From positions 41,754-105,753 of the forward strand of contig REEU01000157.1 of the NCBI GenBank assembly GCA_007694905.1: a stretch of DNA of 64,000 nt. Reading direction: 5' to 3'. This DNA is from Gammaproteobacteria bacterium (lineage in GTDB: Bacteria; Pseudomonadota; Gammaproteobacteria; Pseudomonadales; Azotimanducaceae). A program made the translations under genes and the position numbers. The notes beneath the pieces are model-generated. The model made no database searches, was not told where the DNA came from, and saw only the letters and a list, made by a program, of their open reading frames with translations. Below, piece after piece: positions 1-10,075 of this stretch. Numbering within the stretch: position 1 is the stretch's first letter; each line of letters starts with the position of its first letter.

Positions 1-665
1 GCCAACGCGCCGTCCACCAGCAGGCGCTCGCCATCGCGGATCGGGGTGAACACGGCAGGAATGGACATGCTGGCGCGCATGGCGCGGGCAACGCTGCCTT
101 CGGCCAGCGTGATGGCGGCACCGGTCACGAGGTCGGTGGCCACTGCCCGGAAAGGTATGGCCAGGCTCGCGAAGGTGCCGTCCCGGGTGCGCTGACTGAG
201 TTCTCGAGTCAGCCGCAGTTCGATCTTCTGGCCACTGAACGCACCTTCCGGAAGGATGATCTCCCGGTCACGGATGCCGACGCTGGCCGGCAGTACCAGG
301 AGGTCATCGCGCCGTCGCTGAGCGGGGCGCGACGCGCGCGGCGGTTGGTCGTCGAAGGCATCGGCCCAGTCCAGATCCTCCACCAGGGCGCGTAGTTCCG
401 CCGCGTTCATGCCGGCGGCGTAAAGACCTCCGATCAGGGCCCCCATACTGGTCCCGGCAATGCAGTCTACGGGGACGCCAAGGCGCTCGAGTTCCTCGAT
501 GACGCCGATGTGGGCCATGCCGCGGGCGCCACCACCACCGAGCACCAGTCCGATACGGGGCCGGTCGATCACCGCATCGCCGCCGCATTCCGGTGTGGAC
601 GACGCCTCGGACGCGAGCAGCGTCAGTAAAACGCCGCATAGCCAGACGCCGATTCTGATCTGCAT
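1..665 (-). CDS. Patatin-like phospholipase, exported (3' end outside window)
   Basis: The minus-strand frame starts at ATG 665 and runs off the left edge, so about 221 residues are visible. Residues 1-24 look like a Sec signal peptide (hydrophobic run, then ASEASS). The patatin core follows: the glycine-rich oxyanion loop [12 protein letters not shown] (residues 43-54), the nucleophile motif GTSMG with Ser73, and Asp218 in VDGAL, which completes the Ser-Asp dyad. It should therefore be a lipid acyl hydrolase acting outside the cytoplasm. Exported patatins often carry a C-terminal POTRA/beta-barrel (PlpD type), but that part is not in the window. The divergent neighbour is an enoyl-CoA hydratase. 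The family call is firm; substrate and full architecture are unknown. Confidence 0.9.
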   Translation of the reverse strand, partial: MQIRIGVWLCGVLLTLLASEASSTPECGGDAVIDRPRIGLVLGGGGARGMAHIGVIEELERLGVPVDCIAGTSMGALIGGLYAAGMNAAELRALVEDLDWADAFDDQPPRASRPAQRRRDDLLVLPASVGIRDREIILPEGAFSGQKIELRLTRELSQRTRDGTFASLAIPFRAVATDLVTGAAITLAEGSVARAMRASMSIPAVFTPIRDGERLLVDGAL

Positions 666-833
666 GACGACGGACTCCGGGTGACTGCGCAGCAAGGGGG
701 GCGGCTCGGGCCGCGGTCGCGGCATGGCAGCATAGCGTACCCCCGGCGGGATACGGCGGTCATGGTCGCGCGCAGACACTTGCCCGCCGGGCCGCTACGA
801 TGCCTGCGTCGTTTACTGTTGAGGATCCGAGCC

Positions 834-1631
834 ATGTCCGCCCCCATCCTGATCGAAAACTACGGCCACGTTCGCATCATCGGGCTCAATCGTCCGGAGA
901 AGAAGAACGCGCTGAACGAGACGCTGGCCTGGGGCATCGTGCGGGCCATCGAGCAGGCCGCCGATGACGATGATGTCTGGGTGATCGGCATCACAGGCAG
1001 CGGTGACTCGTTCTGCGCCGGCCTGGATCTGAGTGACCGCGGCGAATCGGCCACACCGCTGGGGCCAGTCAGTCAGGCGCTGGATGATGTGCACTGGGTG
1101 GGGCGCTTTCTGCTTGGAATGCGCGACTGGTGCGACAAGCCCGTGGTGGCGGGTATCAACGGTGTCGCAGTGGGGGCCGGACTCGGTCTGGCGATGAGTG
1201 CGGACATCAGAATGATGTCCCGTGGCGGGCGGCTGATGGCCGGGTACACGCGTATCGGCGGCTCACCTGACGGCGGACTGACCTGGACGCTGCCGCTGGC
1301 GATGGGCTACGAAGCGGCGATGCGCTTCATGCTGGAGAACCGGACCGTGGATGCAGACGAGGCTTTGCGCTTGGGCATGGTCGGCGAAGTGTGTGACGAG
1401 GCCGAGTTCGGGGACCGATTCACCGCCTATCTGCAGCAGCTTGCAAGCTGGTCGCCGTTCTCTATCCGCATGACGAAGCGGGGCATGCACCGGGCTGTTC
1501 GTGCCATCGACCTCGAGGCGCAGATGCGGCTGGAACTGGCCAACATCAGCCGCTGCTTCGCCACCGAGGACGCGAAGGAGGCACGCAGGGCGTTTTTCGA
1601 AAAACGCGCCCCCGAATTCAAGGGGCACTGA
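834..1631 (+). CDS. Enoyl-CoA hydratase/isomerase family protein
   Basis: A 265-residue crotonase-fold protein. The frame is open further upstream, but ATG 834 gives MSAPILIENYGHV, the normal crotonase N-terminus, with a weak GAGG upstream. The CoA-binding/oxyanion segments are GSGDSFCAGLDL and GINGVAVGAGLGLAMSADI. At the position that often carries a catalytic Glu, the protein has SPDGGLTW, with Asp. That favours an isomerase or atypical hydratase over classical beta-oxidation enoyl-CoA hydratase. It probably acts on acyl-CoA thioesters in the cytoplasm. It is transcribed away from the patatin gene and converges on the YcaQ-like gene. Substrate cannot be assigned. Confidence 0.9.
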   Translation: MSAPILIENYGHVRIIGLNRPEKKNALNETLAWGIVRAIEQAADDDDVWVIGITGSGDSFCAGLDLSDRGESATPLGPVSQALDDVHWVGRFLLGMRDWCDKPVVAGINGVAVGAGLGLAMSADIRMMSRGGRLMAGYTRIGGSPDGGLTWTLPLAMGYEAAMRFMLENRTVDADEALRLGMVGEVCDEAEFGDRFTAYLQQLASWSPFSIRMTKRGMHRAVRAIDLEAQMRLELANISRCFATEDAKEARRAFFEKRAPEFKGH

Positions 1632-1655
1632 TCGGCACTGCCCCAGGTAGCAGGT

Positions 1656-2891
1656 TCAGGCGGGACCGGAAAGTCCGCGTGCGGCCAGGGACGCGCTCAG
1701 GGCATCGATGCCGCTGACGCGGATGACATTGATGTGTTCGCAGTCATTCATGTGGGCGAGGTGCACGAGGCCGCGCCTGAGCGTCTCGACATCGGGTGGT
1801 GCAGCGGCTGGTTCCAACGCGAGGTGACGGCAGGTCAGCACACGCTGCCTGCGTTCGGCCTTGCAGTCCGCGCGGCCGATGAAGCGTGTTCCGGCAAGCA
1901 GTGGCAGGCTGAAATAGCCGTAGCGGCGTTTTGCTGCGGGCAGATAGCACTCGATCTGGTAGTCGAAATCGAACAGCGCCGCGAGCCTGTCTCGATGGAT
2001 GACGAGGGGATCGAATGGTGACAGTGCTTGGGCCCGGCGGCTGATGGGTCCACGGCAGGCTTCGACGGCGGCCGCGTCCACAAACCAGGGCCGATTGCCC
2101 GCACGCCCCGGATGGGTGATCTGCAGCACTTCGCCGGCCTCTACCGCGTTCGTGAGCGCGCGATCGACGGCCTTGACGAGGCCGACCTCGCGGCGCTGAT
2201 AGCGGGCGTGGCGCGCGGTGAACACGCCCAGGTACCGGCGCGCGCGGGTCACCAGCCACGCAGCATGTTCCGCCAGGTCAGGCATGCTCGTGTCCACCCA
2301 GGTGGGGAGCACCCGAGCGGTAAGATCGAATCGCTTCTCGAAGCCCTCCCTGGCTGTAACCATCAGGCTGCCTTCGTGGAACAGCCGCTCCAGTGCACGT
2401 TTCGCCGGCTTCCACTCCCACCAGCCGCTGCGCTGGTCTGGAGGCGCAGCGAAGTCGCGGGCGCGGAGCGGGCCTTCGGCGCGGATGCGATCGAGCACCC
2501 GCGCCATTTCATGGCGGTCCGCCCGGGCCCAGTGACGGCCGCCGGCGGCGAGGCGCTGCATGCGTGGCAGGGCATGGCGGAAGTCCGTCATGGGCAGGAA
2601 AGCGGCCGCATGGGCCCAGTATTCGAACGCTTCGCGCCGCGCGATGAGCTGCTGCAGGTGCCCGCTGTGGAAGCCCGGGACGCGGCTGGCCAGGATATGA
2701 TCGTGGGCGCGCGTCACCACGGAGATCGTGTCCAGCTGGACATGGCCAAGGTGCTCGAGGGCCCGCGCGGCCCCAGGACGACCCCGTCCGAACGGCGTCT
2801 GGCGGGCCACCCCGCCTGCATGCACGGCGATTCGTCTCAGAACGTCCATGGAAAGACCGGCGCTGGCGACAGCACTGTCGATGTACATCAT
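1656..2891 (-). CDS. YcaQ-type winged-helix DNA glycosylase (crosslink repair family)
   Basis: A 411-residue protein of the HTH_42/YcaQ family, whose characterised members (E. coli YcaQ, Streptomyces AlkZ) unhook interstrand crosslinks or remove bulky N-alkyl adducts. Typical family segments are visible: LGHVQLDTISVVTRAHDHIL near residues 48-67, REAFEYWAHAAAFLP, and a winged-helix C-terminal half ending in the CRHLALEP region. The start could also be ATG 2849, 14 residues further in (MDVLRRIAVHAGG), because the family normally begins at that segment and no strong ribosome site decides between them. It converges with the upstream enoyl-CoA hydratase gene and is divergent from the transglutaminase cluster. 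Function is by family only. Confidence 0.85.
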   Translation of the reverse strand: MMYIDSAVASAGLSMDVLRRIAVHAGGVARQTPFGRGRPGAARALEHLGHVQLDTISVVTRAHDHILASRVPGFHSGHLQQLIARREAFEYWAHAAAFLPMTDFRHALPRMQRLAAGGRHWARADRHEMARVLDRIRAEGPLRARDFAAPPDQRSGWWEWKPAKRALERLFHEGSLMVTAREGFEKRFDLTARVLPTWVDTSMPDLAEHAAWLVTRARRYLGVFTARHARYQRREVGLVKAVDRALTNAVEAGEVLQITHPGRAGNRPWFVDAAAVEACRGPISRRAQALSPFDPLVIHRDRLAALFDFDYQIECYLPAAKRRYGYFSLPLLAGTRFIGRADCKAERRQRVLTCRHLALEPAAAPPDVETLRRGLVHLAHMNDCEHINVIRVSGIDALSASLAARGLSGPA

Positions 2892-3158
2892 TTCAGAGCC
2901 CGTCTGGATGCACTCTGGAGGATAGCGCGAACGCCAGCAGGCAGGACACCGCGCCTCGCCCTGCTGCGTGTCGAGGGAAGTCTTTGCGCCTCTGTGCCGG
3001 ATGCCGGAGAATCGACGTCATCTGCCCAGCGCGCGCTGGCGCCCCACGACAGGTGAAGGTGGCAGCGGTCGGCATCGTGGGACCATCCTGCTTCCGTCAG
3101 TGCTGTGTCCGAGTCGGGCGTCTGCTGGCGATCGGCCTGTCCAATCCGGAGTAACGCA

Positions 3159-6100
3159 TTGGCCATTCATGTTGCCCTGAGACACATCACACGCTATCGC
3201 TTTGATCGGGCCGTCGAGATCCATCCCCACGTTCTGCGCCTGCGGCCGGCCGTGCATACCCGCACGCCGATTCTCTCCTACACGCTGAACATGAAGCCGG
3301 TGAATCCCTTCATCAACTGGCAGCAGGATCCATTCGGCAACTGGCTGGCCCGACTCGTGTTCCCTGAGCGGGCGCGGGAGCTCGAGTTCGACGTGGAATT
3401 GATCGCGGATATGACGGTGATCAATTCCTTCGACTTCTTCTTAGACGAGAGCGCCCAGCACTTTCCCTTTGCCTACGGTGAACGCCTGAGCCGGGACCTG
3501 GCTCCCTACCTCGAGATCACCGAGTCCGGGCCGCTGCTGACGAAGTGGGTGGCGGATGTCGACCGCAAGCGCACGCCTACGGTGGATTTTCTTGTTGCGC
3601 TGAATCAGCGCCTGGCGGACGACATCGGCTACACGATCCGTATGGAGCCCGGCGTGCAGACCTGTGAGCAGACGCTCAAGCTCAAGCTCGGATCCTGTCG
3701 CGACTCCGGCTGGCTGCTGGTGCAGATCCTGAGGCACCTGGGGTTGGCGGCCCGCTTCGTGTCTGGTTACCTGGTTCAATTGGCTCCGGACGTGCGTTCC
3801 CTGGAGGGGCCGTCCGGTCCGGAGTGCGACTTCACGGACCTGCACGCCTGGGCCGAGGTGTACATCCCCGGTGCGGGCTGGGTCGGCCTCGATCCCACCT
3901 CTGGCCTGTTCGCGGGGGAGGGGCACATCCCTCTGGCGTGCACGCCAGACCCCTCCAGCGCCGCGCCCATCAACGGCAGTACCGGCGTCTGCGAGGTCGA
4001 GTTTTTCCATTCCAACACGGTATCGCGCATTCACGAGGATCCGCGCGTCACCAAGCCTTACAGTGATTCCGACTGGCAGGCGATCAGGGATCTCGGTCGC
4101 AGCGTGGATGCAGAGCTCAAGGCCGGCGACGTGCGACTGACCATGGGCGGCGAGCCGACGTTCGTGTCGGTCGATGACATGGAATCCGAACAGTGGAACG
4201 TGGCCGCGGACGGTGCCGAGAAACGGCGGCTTGCGGAACGCCTCACGCGTCGCATGCGGTCTGAGTTTTCGCCTGGCGCGGTACTTCACTACGGGCAGGG
4301 CAAGTGGTATCCGGGTGAGGCCCTGCCACGCTGGCAGAAGGCCTCCTACTGGCGTCGCGACGGTCAGCCCATCTGGCAGCGGGAGGAGTTGCTCGCGGCG
4401 CCGGACGTGTCACTGGGCCACGGGGCCGTCGATGTCGAGCGCTTTGCCCGCGCGCTCGTCGCGGGGCTCGGGCTGCCGGCTGACTGTCTGCAACCGGCCT
4501 ACGAGGATGCCGTCTACCATCTCTGGCAGGAAGGGCGGCTTCCGGTGGGCCTCGACCCGAAATCGGTGGATCTGACCAAAGAACCCGAGCGAGCGCGGCT
4601 GCTGGAACAGCTGCAGGGGGATCTGAACGTGCCGGCGGGATTCGTGCTGCCGCTGGAGCACTCCGAGATCGCTTCGCGCTGGCAGACGAGCCCATGGCCG
4701 CTGCGACGGGGGCAGCTCGTTTTGCTTCCCGGCGACTCACCCTTGGGTTACAGGTTGCCGCTGGATAGCCTGCCTTGGGAGTCGGCGGAACATCCGCGCG
4801 TCGACGAACAGCCACCGGATCCTTTTGCAGCGCGCGGTCGGCTGCCGGCGCGGGTCATCGGTCGGCTCGAGATGACGACCCAGACGCAGCCGCACGTGGC
4901 TACTCACCCCCGGGCCGGGGGCCTCGCAGCGGGTCGCCGGGTCGTGAAGACTGCGTTGTGCATTGAAGCCCGGGACGGTGTCCTCCACGTGTTTCTGCCG
5001 CCTTTGCAACGTCTTGAAGCCTGGCTCGAGTTGATCGCGTTGCTCGAGGAGGTCGCCGCCAAGGAACAGCTGCCGCTGGTGATCGAAGGTTACGAACCGC
5101 CGCGGGATCCGCGCCTGCGGAAGTTCGCGGTCACGCCCGATCCAGGTGTCATCGAGGTCAACATCCATCCTGCGGAATCCTTTGACGAGCTTGTGGACAA
5201 CACCGAGCGCCTCTACGAACTGGCGCGGGAGTGCCGGCTTGGCTCCGAGAAATTCATGCTCGACGGGCGCCATACGGGCACGGGCGGTGGCAACCACGTG
5301 ACGCTGGGCGGTCCGACACCTGCAGACTCGCCGCTGCTACGCAAGCCGTCGCTGCTGCGCAGTCTGATCACCTACTGGCAGAACCATCCGGCGCTGTCCT
5401 ACCTGTTTTCCGGCCTGTTCATCGGTCCCACCAGCCAGGCGCCGCGGGTGGACGAGGCGCGGGATGACAAACTGTATGAGCTCGAGATCGCTTTTTCACA
5501 GCTGCCGAGCAGTGATGATGGCCCACCCTGGCTGGTGGATCGCGCACTGCGGCATCTGTTGACCGACCTCACGGGAAACACCCACCGCTCCGAGTTCTGC
5601 ATCGACAAGCTCTATTCTCCGGACGGGCCCACGGGGCGGCTTGGCCTGCTCGAGCTGCGGGCGTTCGAGATGCCGCCTCATGCCCGCATGAGTCTGGTGC
5701 AGATGCTGCTCCTGCGCAGTCTTGTGGCACTGTTTTGGCGGCGCCCGTTGAAACGCCCTCTGGTCCATTGGGGCACGTCGCTGCACGATCGCTTCATGCT
5801 GCCCCACTACGTGTGGGCTGACATGCACGACGTGATCATGGATCTGCGAGAGGCCGGCTACGCCATGAAGCTGGAGTGGTTCGCGCCGTTCTTCGAGTTC
5901 CGATTCCCCCACTATGGGGATGCCCAGATTGGTGACATCAAGCTGGAGCTGCGCGGTGCGATCGAGCCTTGGCACGTGCTCGGCGAGGAGTCGAGCTCGC
6001 AGGGTACGGCGCGCTTCGTGGATTCTTCGGTAGAGCGGGTGCAGGTGAAACTGGCGAACGTCATTAGCAATCGCTACGAGCTGGCCTGCAACGGCCGGCG

Positions 6101-6512
6101 GGTGCCGTTGCGACCGACCGGGGTCAAGGGCGAGTACGTGGCGGGCGTACGCTACCGGGCCTGGCAGCCGCCGTCCGCGCTGCATCCGACCATCGGGGTG
6201 GATTCCCCGCTTGTATTCGATCTAGTGGATACCTGGAACGGGCGCGCCGCAGGTGGTTGCACTTACCACGTCACGCATGCCGGGGGACGCAGCTACGAGA
6301 CGATCCCGGTGAACGCCTACGAGGCCGAATCGCGTCGCGTGTCGCGGTTCTGGAACTTCGGGCACACGCCGGGTGTCATCGAACCGCGGCCGGACATAGC
6401 CAGCCGGGGTCGTTTCATTCCCGAGGGCAGCCATCGTGGACCGATGGAGCCGCCGCGGGCCGAAGTCAATCCGGACTATCCGTTGACGCTGGATCTGAGG
6501 CGAGGCCGCTGA
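3159..6512 (+). CDS. Transglutaminase-like/DUF2126 amidoligase fusion protein
   Basis: A 1117-residue protein. TTG 3159 is chosen as start because GGAG at 3148-3151 sits 7 bases upstream and it yields the family N-terminus AIHVALRHITRYRFDR; the longer open frame has no ribosome site. The N-terminal third is a bacterial transglutaminase-like cysteine protease fold with a full triad: Cys180 in GSCRDSGW, His229 in DLHAWAEVY and Asp245 in GLDPTSG. The rest is the DUF2126 region, including the glycine-rich stretch HTGTGGGNHVTLGGP near residue 700. DUF2126 is classed as a putative amidoligase (Iyer and Aravind's amidoligase survey). It is followed after 22 bases by the ATP-grasp/alpha-E fusion gene, so the two probably act in one peptide-ligation/cleavage pathway. 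The product is unknown. Confidence 0.9.
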   Translation: MAIHVALRHITRYRFDRAVEIHPHVLRLRPAVHTRTPILSYTLNMKPVNPFINWQQDPFGNWLARLVFPERARELEFDVELIADMTVINSFDFFLDESAQHFPFAYGERLSRDLAPYLEITESGPLLTKWVADVDRKRTPTVDFLVALNQRLADDIGYTIRMEPGVQTCEQTLKLKLGSCRDSGWLLVQILRHLGLAARFVSGYLVQLAPDVRSLEGPSGPECDFTDLHAWAEVYIPGAGWVGLDPTSGLFAGEGHIPLACTPDPSSAAPINGSTGVCEVEFFHSNTVSRIHEDPRVTKPYSDSDWQAIRDLGRSVDAELKAGDVRLTMGGEPTFVSVDDMESEQWNVAADGAEKRRLAERLTRRMRSEFSPGAVLHYGQGKWYPGEALPRWQKASYWRRDGQPIWQREELLAAPDVSLGHGAVDVERFARALVAGLGLPADCLQPAYEDAVYHLWQEGRLPVGLDPKSVDLTKEPERARLLEQLQGDLNVPAGFVLPLEHSEIASRWQTSPWPLRRGQLVLLPGDSPLGYRLPLDSLPWESAEHPRVDEQPPDPFAARGRLPARVIGRLEMTTQTQPHVATHPRAGGLAAGRRVVKTALCIEARDGVLHVFLPPLQRLEAWLELIALLEEVAAKEQLPLVIEGYEPPRDPRLRKFAVTPDPGVIEVNIHPAESFDELVDNTERLYELARECRLGSEKFMLDGRHTGTGGGNHVTLGGPTPADSPLLRKPSLLRSLITYWQNHPALSYLFSGLFIGPTSQAPRVDEARDDKLYELEIAFSQLPSSDDGPPWLVDRALRHLLTDLTGNTHRSEFCIDKLYSPDGPTGRLGLLELRAFEMPPHARMSLVQMLLLRSLVALFWRRPLKRPLVHWGTSLHDRFMLPHYVWADMHDVIMDLREAGYAMKLEWFAPFFEFRFPHYGDAQIGDIKLELRGAIEPWHVLGEESSSQGTARFVDSSVERVQVKLANVISNRYELACNGRRVPLRPTGVKGEYVAGVRYRAWQPPSALHPTIGVDSPLVFDLVDTWNGRAAGGCTYHVTHAGGRSYETIPVNAYEAESRRVSRFWNFGHTPGVIEPRPDIASRGRFIPEGSHRGPMEPPRAEVNPDYPLTLDLRRGR

Positions 6513-6534
6513 CAGTGGCTCGAAGGTGCGCAGC

Positions 6535-9144
6535 GTGAGCGAAGCCGTCGCCGGTGCCGGCGAACCTGGGGGACTGCTGTCCCCAAAATACGCAGACGAT
6601 CGTGGCATGTACGACGAGTTGTGGTCTGCTCCTGATGAGGACAGCAACAGTCAGGTGCGTGGCCACTGGCAGGCGCTGCTGAGCGCGTTTCAGCAGCTCG
6701 GCGGTCGTGATCTCGAGGGTCGGCGCAAGGAAGCGCGTCGACTGTTCCGGGAGAACGGCGTCAGCTACAGCGCACTGGCCGATGGTCAGCAGGGCACGCG
6801 ACCCTGGGAGCTGGACCCGATTCCATTTCTGGTGCCGGCAGCAGACTGGGCGAGAATCGAAAGTGGTCTCACTCAGCGGGCGCGTCTGCTCGATGCGATC
6901 CTGAAGGATCTTTACGGGCCCCGGCACCTGATTCGTGGCGGGATGGTCCCGGCGGAACTCATCTTCCGGCACCCGGGTTTTCTGCTTCAGGCAGATGGCA
7001 CGCTCGGTCATTACGAGCTTGCACTGACGCTCTATGCCGCAGACGTGGTGCGCGGAGCGGACGGTGACTTCCGGGTCGTGTCGGACCGAACCCAGGCACC
7101 TGCCGGGGCCGGCCTTGCCCTGGAGACACGCATCGCGTGCTCCCGGATCCTTCCTAACCTTATCCGCGCCACGCATGTGCATCGCCTGGCGAGTTTTTTC
7201 CGCACGCTGCGCAATGATCTTGCCGGACGCGCGCCACACCAGAAGCTCGATCCCCGCATCGTCGTACTGGGGCAGGGGGCCGATGATCCGACCTACTTCG
7301 ACCACGCCTATCTGGCGAGCTACCTGGGCTTCCCGCTGGTGGAGGGGGAGGATCTCACAGTGCGCGAGAGCCACCTCTGGCTGCGGACCATCGAGGGCCT
7401 GAAGCTGGTGGACATGGTGTTGAGAAGGGTGCCGGATGCGTTGTGCGATCCGCTTGAGCTCGACCCCGGTTCCGGCGCCGGCATCCCGGCTTTGCTCGAG
7501 GTGGCGCGGCGCGGCAACGTCGGCATGGTGAATCCGCTGGGGACTGGCGTCCTCGAAAATCCGGGGCTCCTGCCCTTCCTGCCTCGCATTGCCCGACAGT
7601 TCCTCGGCGAGGACCTGAAGCTGGAATCGATTCCAAGCTGGTGGTGCGGACAGCCGGAGAGCAAGGCCTACGTTCTCGAGCACCTCGACGGGCTGCTGAT
7701 CAAGTCCATCGAGCGTGGCCGGGCACCGGTCTGGGGCGGCGCACTCACGGCCGCGGAGCTCGCCCAGTGGCGAGCGCGCATCGAATCTGATCCTGGGCTT
7801 TACGTGGGTCAGGAACCCGGCGTCAGTGCCACCACGCCGGCCCTGGTGAAGGGGGAGATTCGCCCCCGGTCAGCCGTCACCCGCTGTTTCCTTGCTGCGA
7901 CCGAGGGCGCGTTCCGGGCGATGCCTGGGGGATTCACGCGCACCACTTCGCCGGGTGAAATCACCGGAGGCCTGTCGGCTTCCCTGCAGGGCACGTGCAA
8001 GGACACCTGGGTGCTGGCGTCCGAGGAGGAGAAGCATCTCATCACCTGGCCCGCAGCCGCGCTGCCGGCCTTCGGCGTTGCCTACGAGAGCCTGCCGAGC
8101 CGGGCTGCTGAGAGCCTCTACTGGGTGGGTCGGCATGCGGAGCAGGCGGAGTTTCTCACCCGCCTAGCGCGATCCGCACTGCGCAAGTTCAACGAGTCGC
8201 GGGACTATGGTGATCCGGCCGATTCCGGCTGTCTCGCCATTCTGCTGTACGCCTTGAAGGTGCTCTCGACAGGCCGCAGCAGTGCCGCTCCGACCCTGAT
8301 CAGCGGCAGCGAGTTCGTCGAGAACACGTTGCTCGAAACCGTGCGCGACGCCACGCTTGAGGGCTCGCTGGCCGCCACGTTCAAGGCTTTGGAGCGCAGT
8401 GCGCTGAGTGTCCGGGATCGCTGGTCCACGGACACTTGGCGTGTGATCGATGACATCAGTGAGACTCTGGAAGAGCAGCGGCGTCTGCCTCGGGCAGGCT
8501 CGGTTGCGCTGGAGGATACGCTGGACCGACTGGTATCGGCGCTCGTGGGCCTGACGGGCCTGACCATCGAAAGCACCACCCATGAGCATGGCTGGCACTT
8601 CCTGATGATCGGTCGCAGGGTGGAGCGGGCACGCAACCTGATTCTGCTGATGCAGAGCACGGTCATGCGTGAGGCGGAGGAAGGAATCGAGCATCAACTG
8701 TTGGAGGCTTTACTGATCGCCAACGAGAGCGTGATGACGCATCGGCGCCGCTATCGTGCCGCTTTGGACATCTCGAGTGCGGTGCAGGTCCTGCTCCTGG
8801 ACACCAGCAATCCCCGCTCGCTTGCGTATCAGGTCCTGGAGCTGGCCAAGCATCTCGACGCGCTTCCGAGGGAGGGCGGCGTGCGCCACGACATGGCTGC
8901 CGACCAGCGCGCGCTGCTGCAGGCATCGACCCTCGTGCGCCTGGCGGAGACCTCGTCTCTGCTCGCCACGGATGTGGATGAGCCGCATCAGCGGGACGAG
9001 TTGGCAGCCTTTCTTGCTGCCGTCGACGACGAACTCGGCAATGCGACCGCGGCCCTGGATCAGGCCTACTTCACTCACGTCCAGCCCACTCAACAGCTGG
9101 TGGCGTTCACGCGGGACGTCGATGACCAACCCGAGGTGGACTGA
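6535..9144 (+). CDS. Circularly permuted ATP-grasp + alpha-E fusion protein
   Basis: An 869-residue fusion. GTG 6535 is chosen because AAGG at 6523-6526 lies 8 bases upstream; GTG 6526 is an alternative. The N-terminal ~480 residues match the circularly permuted type 2 ATP-grasp family (DUF404/DUF407; WELDPIPFLVPAADW, YFDHAYLASYLGFPLVEG, ESKAYVLEHLDG). The C-terminal ~330 residues are an alpha-E helical domain starting at SRAAESLYWVGRHAEQAEFL. Where the separate ATP-grasp paralogue at 10076 has VVKPANESGGYGMLMG, this protein has LIKSIERGRAPVWGG, so its nucleotide-binding loop is altered. It lies between two transglutaminase-like genes, 3 bases before the next one. Predicted to ligate amino acids or peptides with ATP; untested. 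Confidence 0.88.
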   Translation: MSEAVAGAGEPGGLLSPKYADDRGMYDELWSAPDEDSNSQVRGHWQALLSAFQQLGGRDLEGRRKEARRLFRENGVSYSALADGQQGTRPWELDPIPFLVPAADWARIESGLTQRARLLDAILKDLYGPRHLIRGGMVPAELIFRHPGFLLQADGTLGHYELALTLYAADVVRGADGDFRVVSDRTQAPAGAGLALETRIACSRILPNLIRATHVHRLASFFRTLRNDLAGRAPHQKLDPRIVVLGQGADDPTYFDHAYLASYLGFPLVEGEDLTVRESHLWLRTIEGLKLVDMVLRRVPDALCDPLELDPGSGAGIPALLEVARRGNVGMVNPLGTGVLENPGLLPFLPRIARQFLGEDLKLESIPSWWCGQPESKAYVLEHLDGLLIKSIERGRAPVWGGALTAAELAQWRARIESDPGLYVGQEPGVSATTPALVKGEIRPRSAVTRCFLAATEGAFRAMPGGFTRTTSPGEITGGLSASLQGTCKDTWVLASEEEKHLITWPAAALPAFGVAYESLPSRAAESLYWVGRHAEQAEFLTRLARSALRKFNESRDYGDPADSGCLAILLYALKVLSTGRSSAAPTLISGSEFVENTLLETVRDATLEGSLAATFKALERSALSVRDRWSTDTWRVIDDISETLEEQRRLPRAGSVALEDTLDRLVSALVGLTGLTIESTTHEHGWHFLMIGRRVERARNLILLMQSTVMREAEEGIEHQLLEALLIANESVMTHRRRYRAALDISSAVQVLLLDTSNPRSLAYQVLELAKHLDALPREGGVRHDMAADQRALLQASTLVRLAETSSLLATDVDEPHQRDELAAFLAAVDDELGNATAALDQAYFTHVQPTQQLVAFTRDVDDQPEVD

Positions 9145-9147
9145 GCC

Positions 9148-10035
9148 ATGCGCTACCGGGTCACTCACACCACCCATTACGACTACACCGATACGGTCAC
9201 CTTGTGCCACAACGAGGCGCGGCTGACACCTTCCAGCGAGGGGCGTCAGCAGTGTGGACGTTATCTGCTCACCGTGACCCCGACGCCGAAGATCATGCGT
9301 GAGCGGCGTGACTACTTTGGCAACCGGGTCACTTACTTCGGCGTTGAATCGCCGCACAGCGAGCTGATCGTGAACATGGTGAGCGAAGTGATCACGGAAG
9401 CAGCACCGACACAGCTCCAGCTCGGTGCCGAGCGGCCTTGGGAGGAGGTCCGCGATGCGTTGGTCCGTGGGGACGAGGCCGATCTGCGTTTGATGCAGCA
9501 TTTTCTCTTGGATTCCCCGCTCGTGCGCACCCTGCCTGAGCTGTCAGGCTATGCGCTGGAGTCCTTCACGCCAGGTCGCGGGATCATGGAAGCAGCGATG
9601 GATCTGACCCATCGGATCTATGCGGACTTCAGCTACGACTCGACAGCCACCACCATTTCGACGCCGCTCAGCCAGGTCTGGAAGGACAGACGCGGTGTCT
9701 GCCAGGACTTTGCTCACCTGGCCATCGCGTCGTTACGGGGGATCGGCCTGGCGGCCGGCTACGTGTCAGGTTATCTGGAGACGCTGCCGCCCGCTGGCGC
9801 GAAGAAACTCGTGGGCAGCGATGCCTCCCACGCGTGGCTGTCGCTCTATGTACCCGACGTGGGCTGGCTTGAGTTCGACCCGACCAACGATCAGATGCCT
9901 ACGGAGCAGTACATCGTGCTGGCGCGGGGGCGGGACTATGCAGACGTGTCTCCGCTCAACGGAGTGATATACGGGGGCGGCCCCCACACCATGGACGTCA
10001 GCGTCGATGTGCTCGACCTCGACGCACCGGTCTGA
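9148..10035 (+). CDS. Transglutaminase-like cysteine protease family protein
   Basis: A 295-residue protein with the N-terminal beta domain typical of this family (MRYRVTHTTHYDYTDTVTLCHNEARLTP), followed by a papain-like transglutaminase core. The catalytic triad is complete: Cys185 in RRGVCQDFAHL, His228 in DASHAWLSLY and Asp244 in EFDPTND. There is no signal peptide, so it is cytoplasmic. Proteins of this family encoded next to circularly permuted ATP-grasp and alpha-E proteins are proposed to hydrolyse or transfer the peptide bonds that the ligases make. It is a shorter relative of the N-terminal domain of the gene at 3159. It starts 3 bases after the ATP-grasp/alpha-E fusion stop, so translation is probably coupled. 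Confidence 0.92.
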   Translation: MRYRVTHTTHYDYTDTVTLCHNEARLTPSSEGRQQCGRYLLTVTPTPKIMRERRDYFGNRVTYFGVESPHSELIVNMVSEVITEAAPTQLQLGAERPWEEVRDALVRGDEADLRLMQHFLLDSPLVRTLPELSGYALESFTPGRGIMEAAMDLTHRIYADFSYDSTATTISTPLSQVWKDRRGVCQDFAHLAIASLRGIGLAAGYVSGYLETLPPAGAKKLVGSDASHAWLSLYVPDVGWLEFDPTNDQMPTEQYIVLARGRDYADVSPLNGVIYGGGPHTMDVSVDVLDLDAPV

Positions 10036-10075
10036 TTGCGGGCATATGGTCGGTGGCAGTGACTAGGAGCAGGGT

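Noticed and set aside
780..801. Promoter-like TTGCCC and TACGAT before the first enoyl-CoA hydratase
   Set aside because: The spacing is only 10 bases, too short for a sigma-70 promoter.
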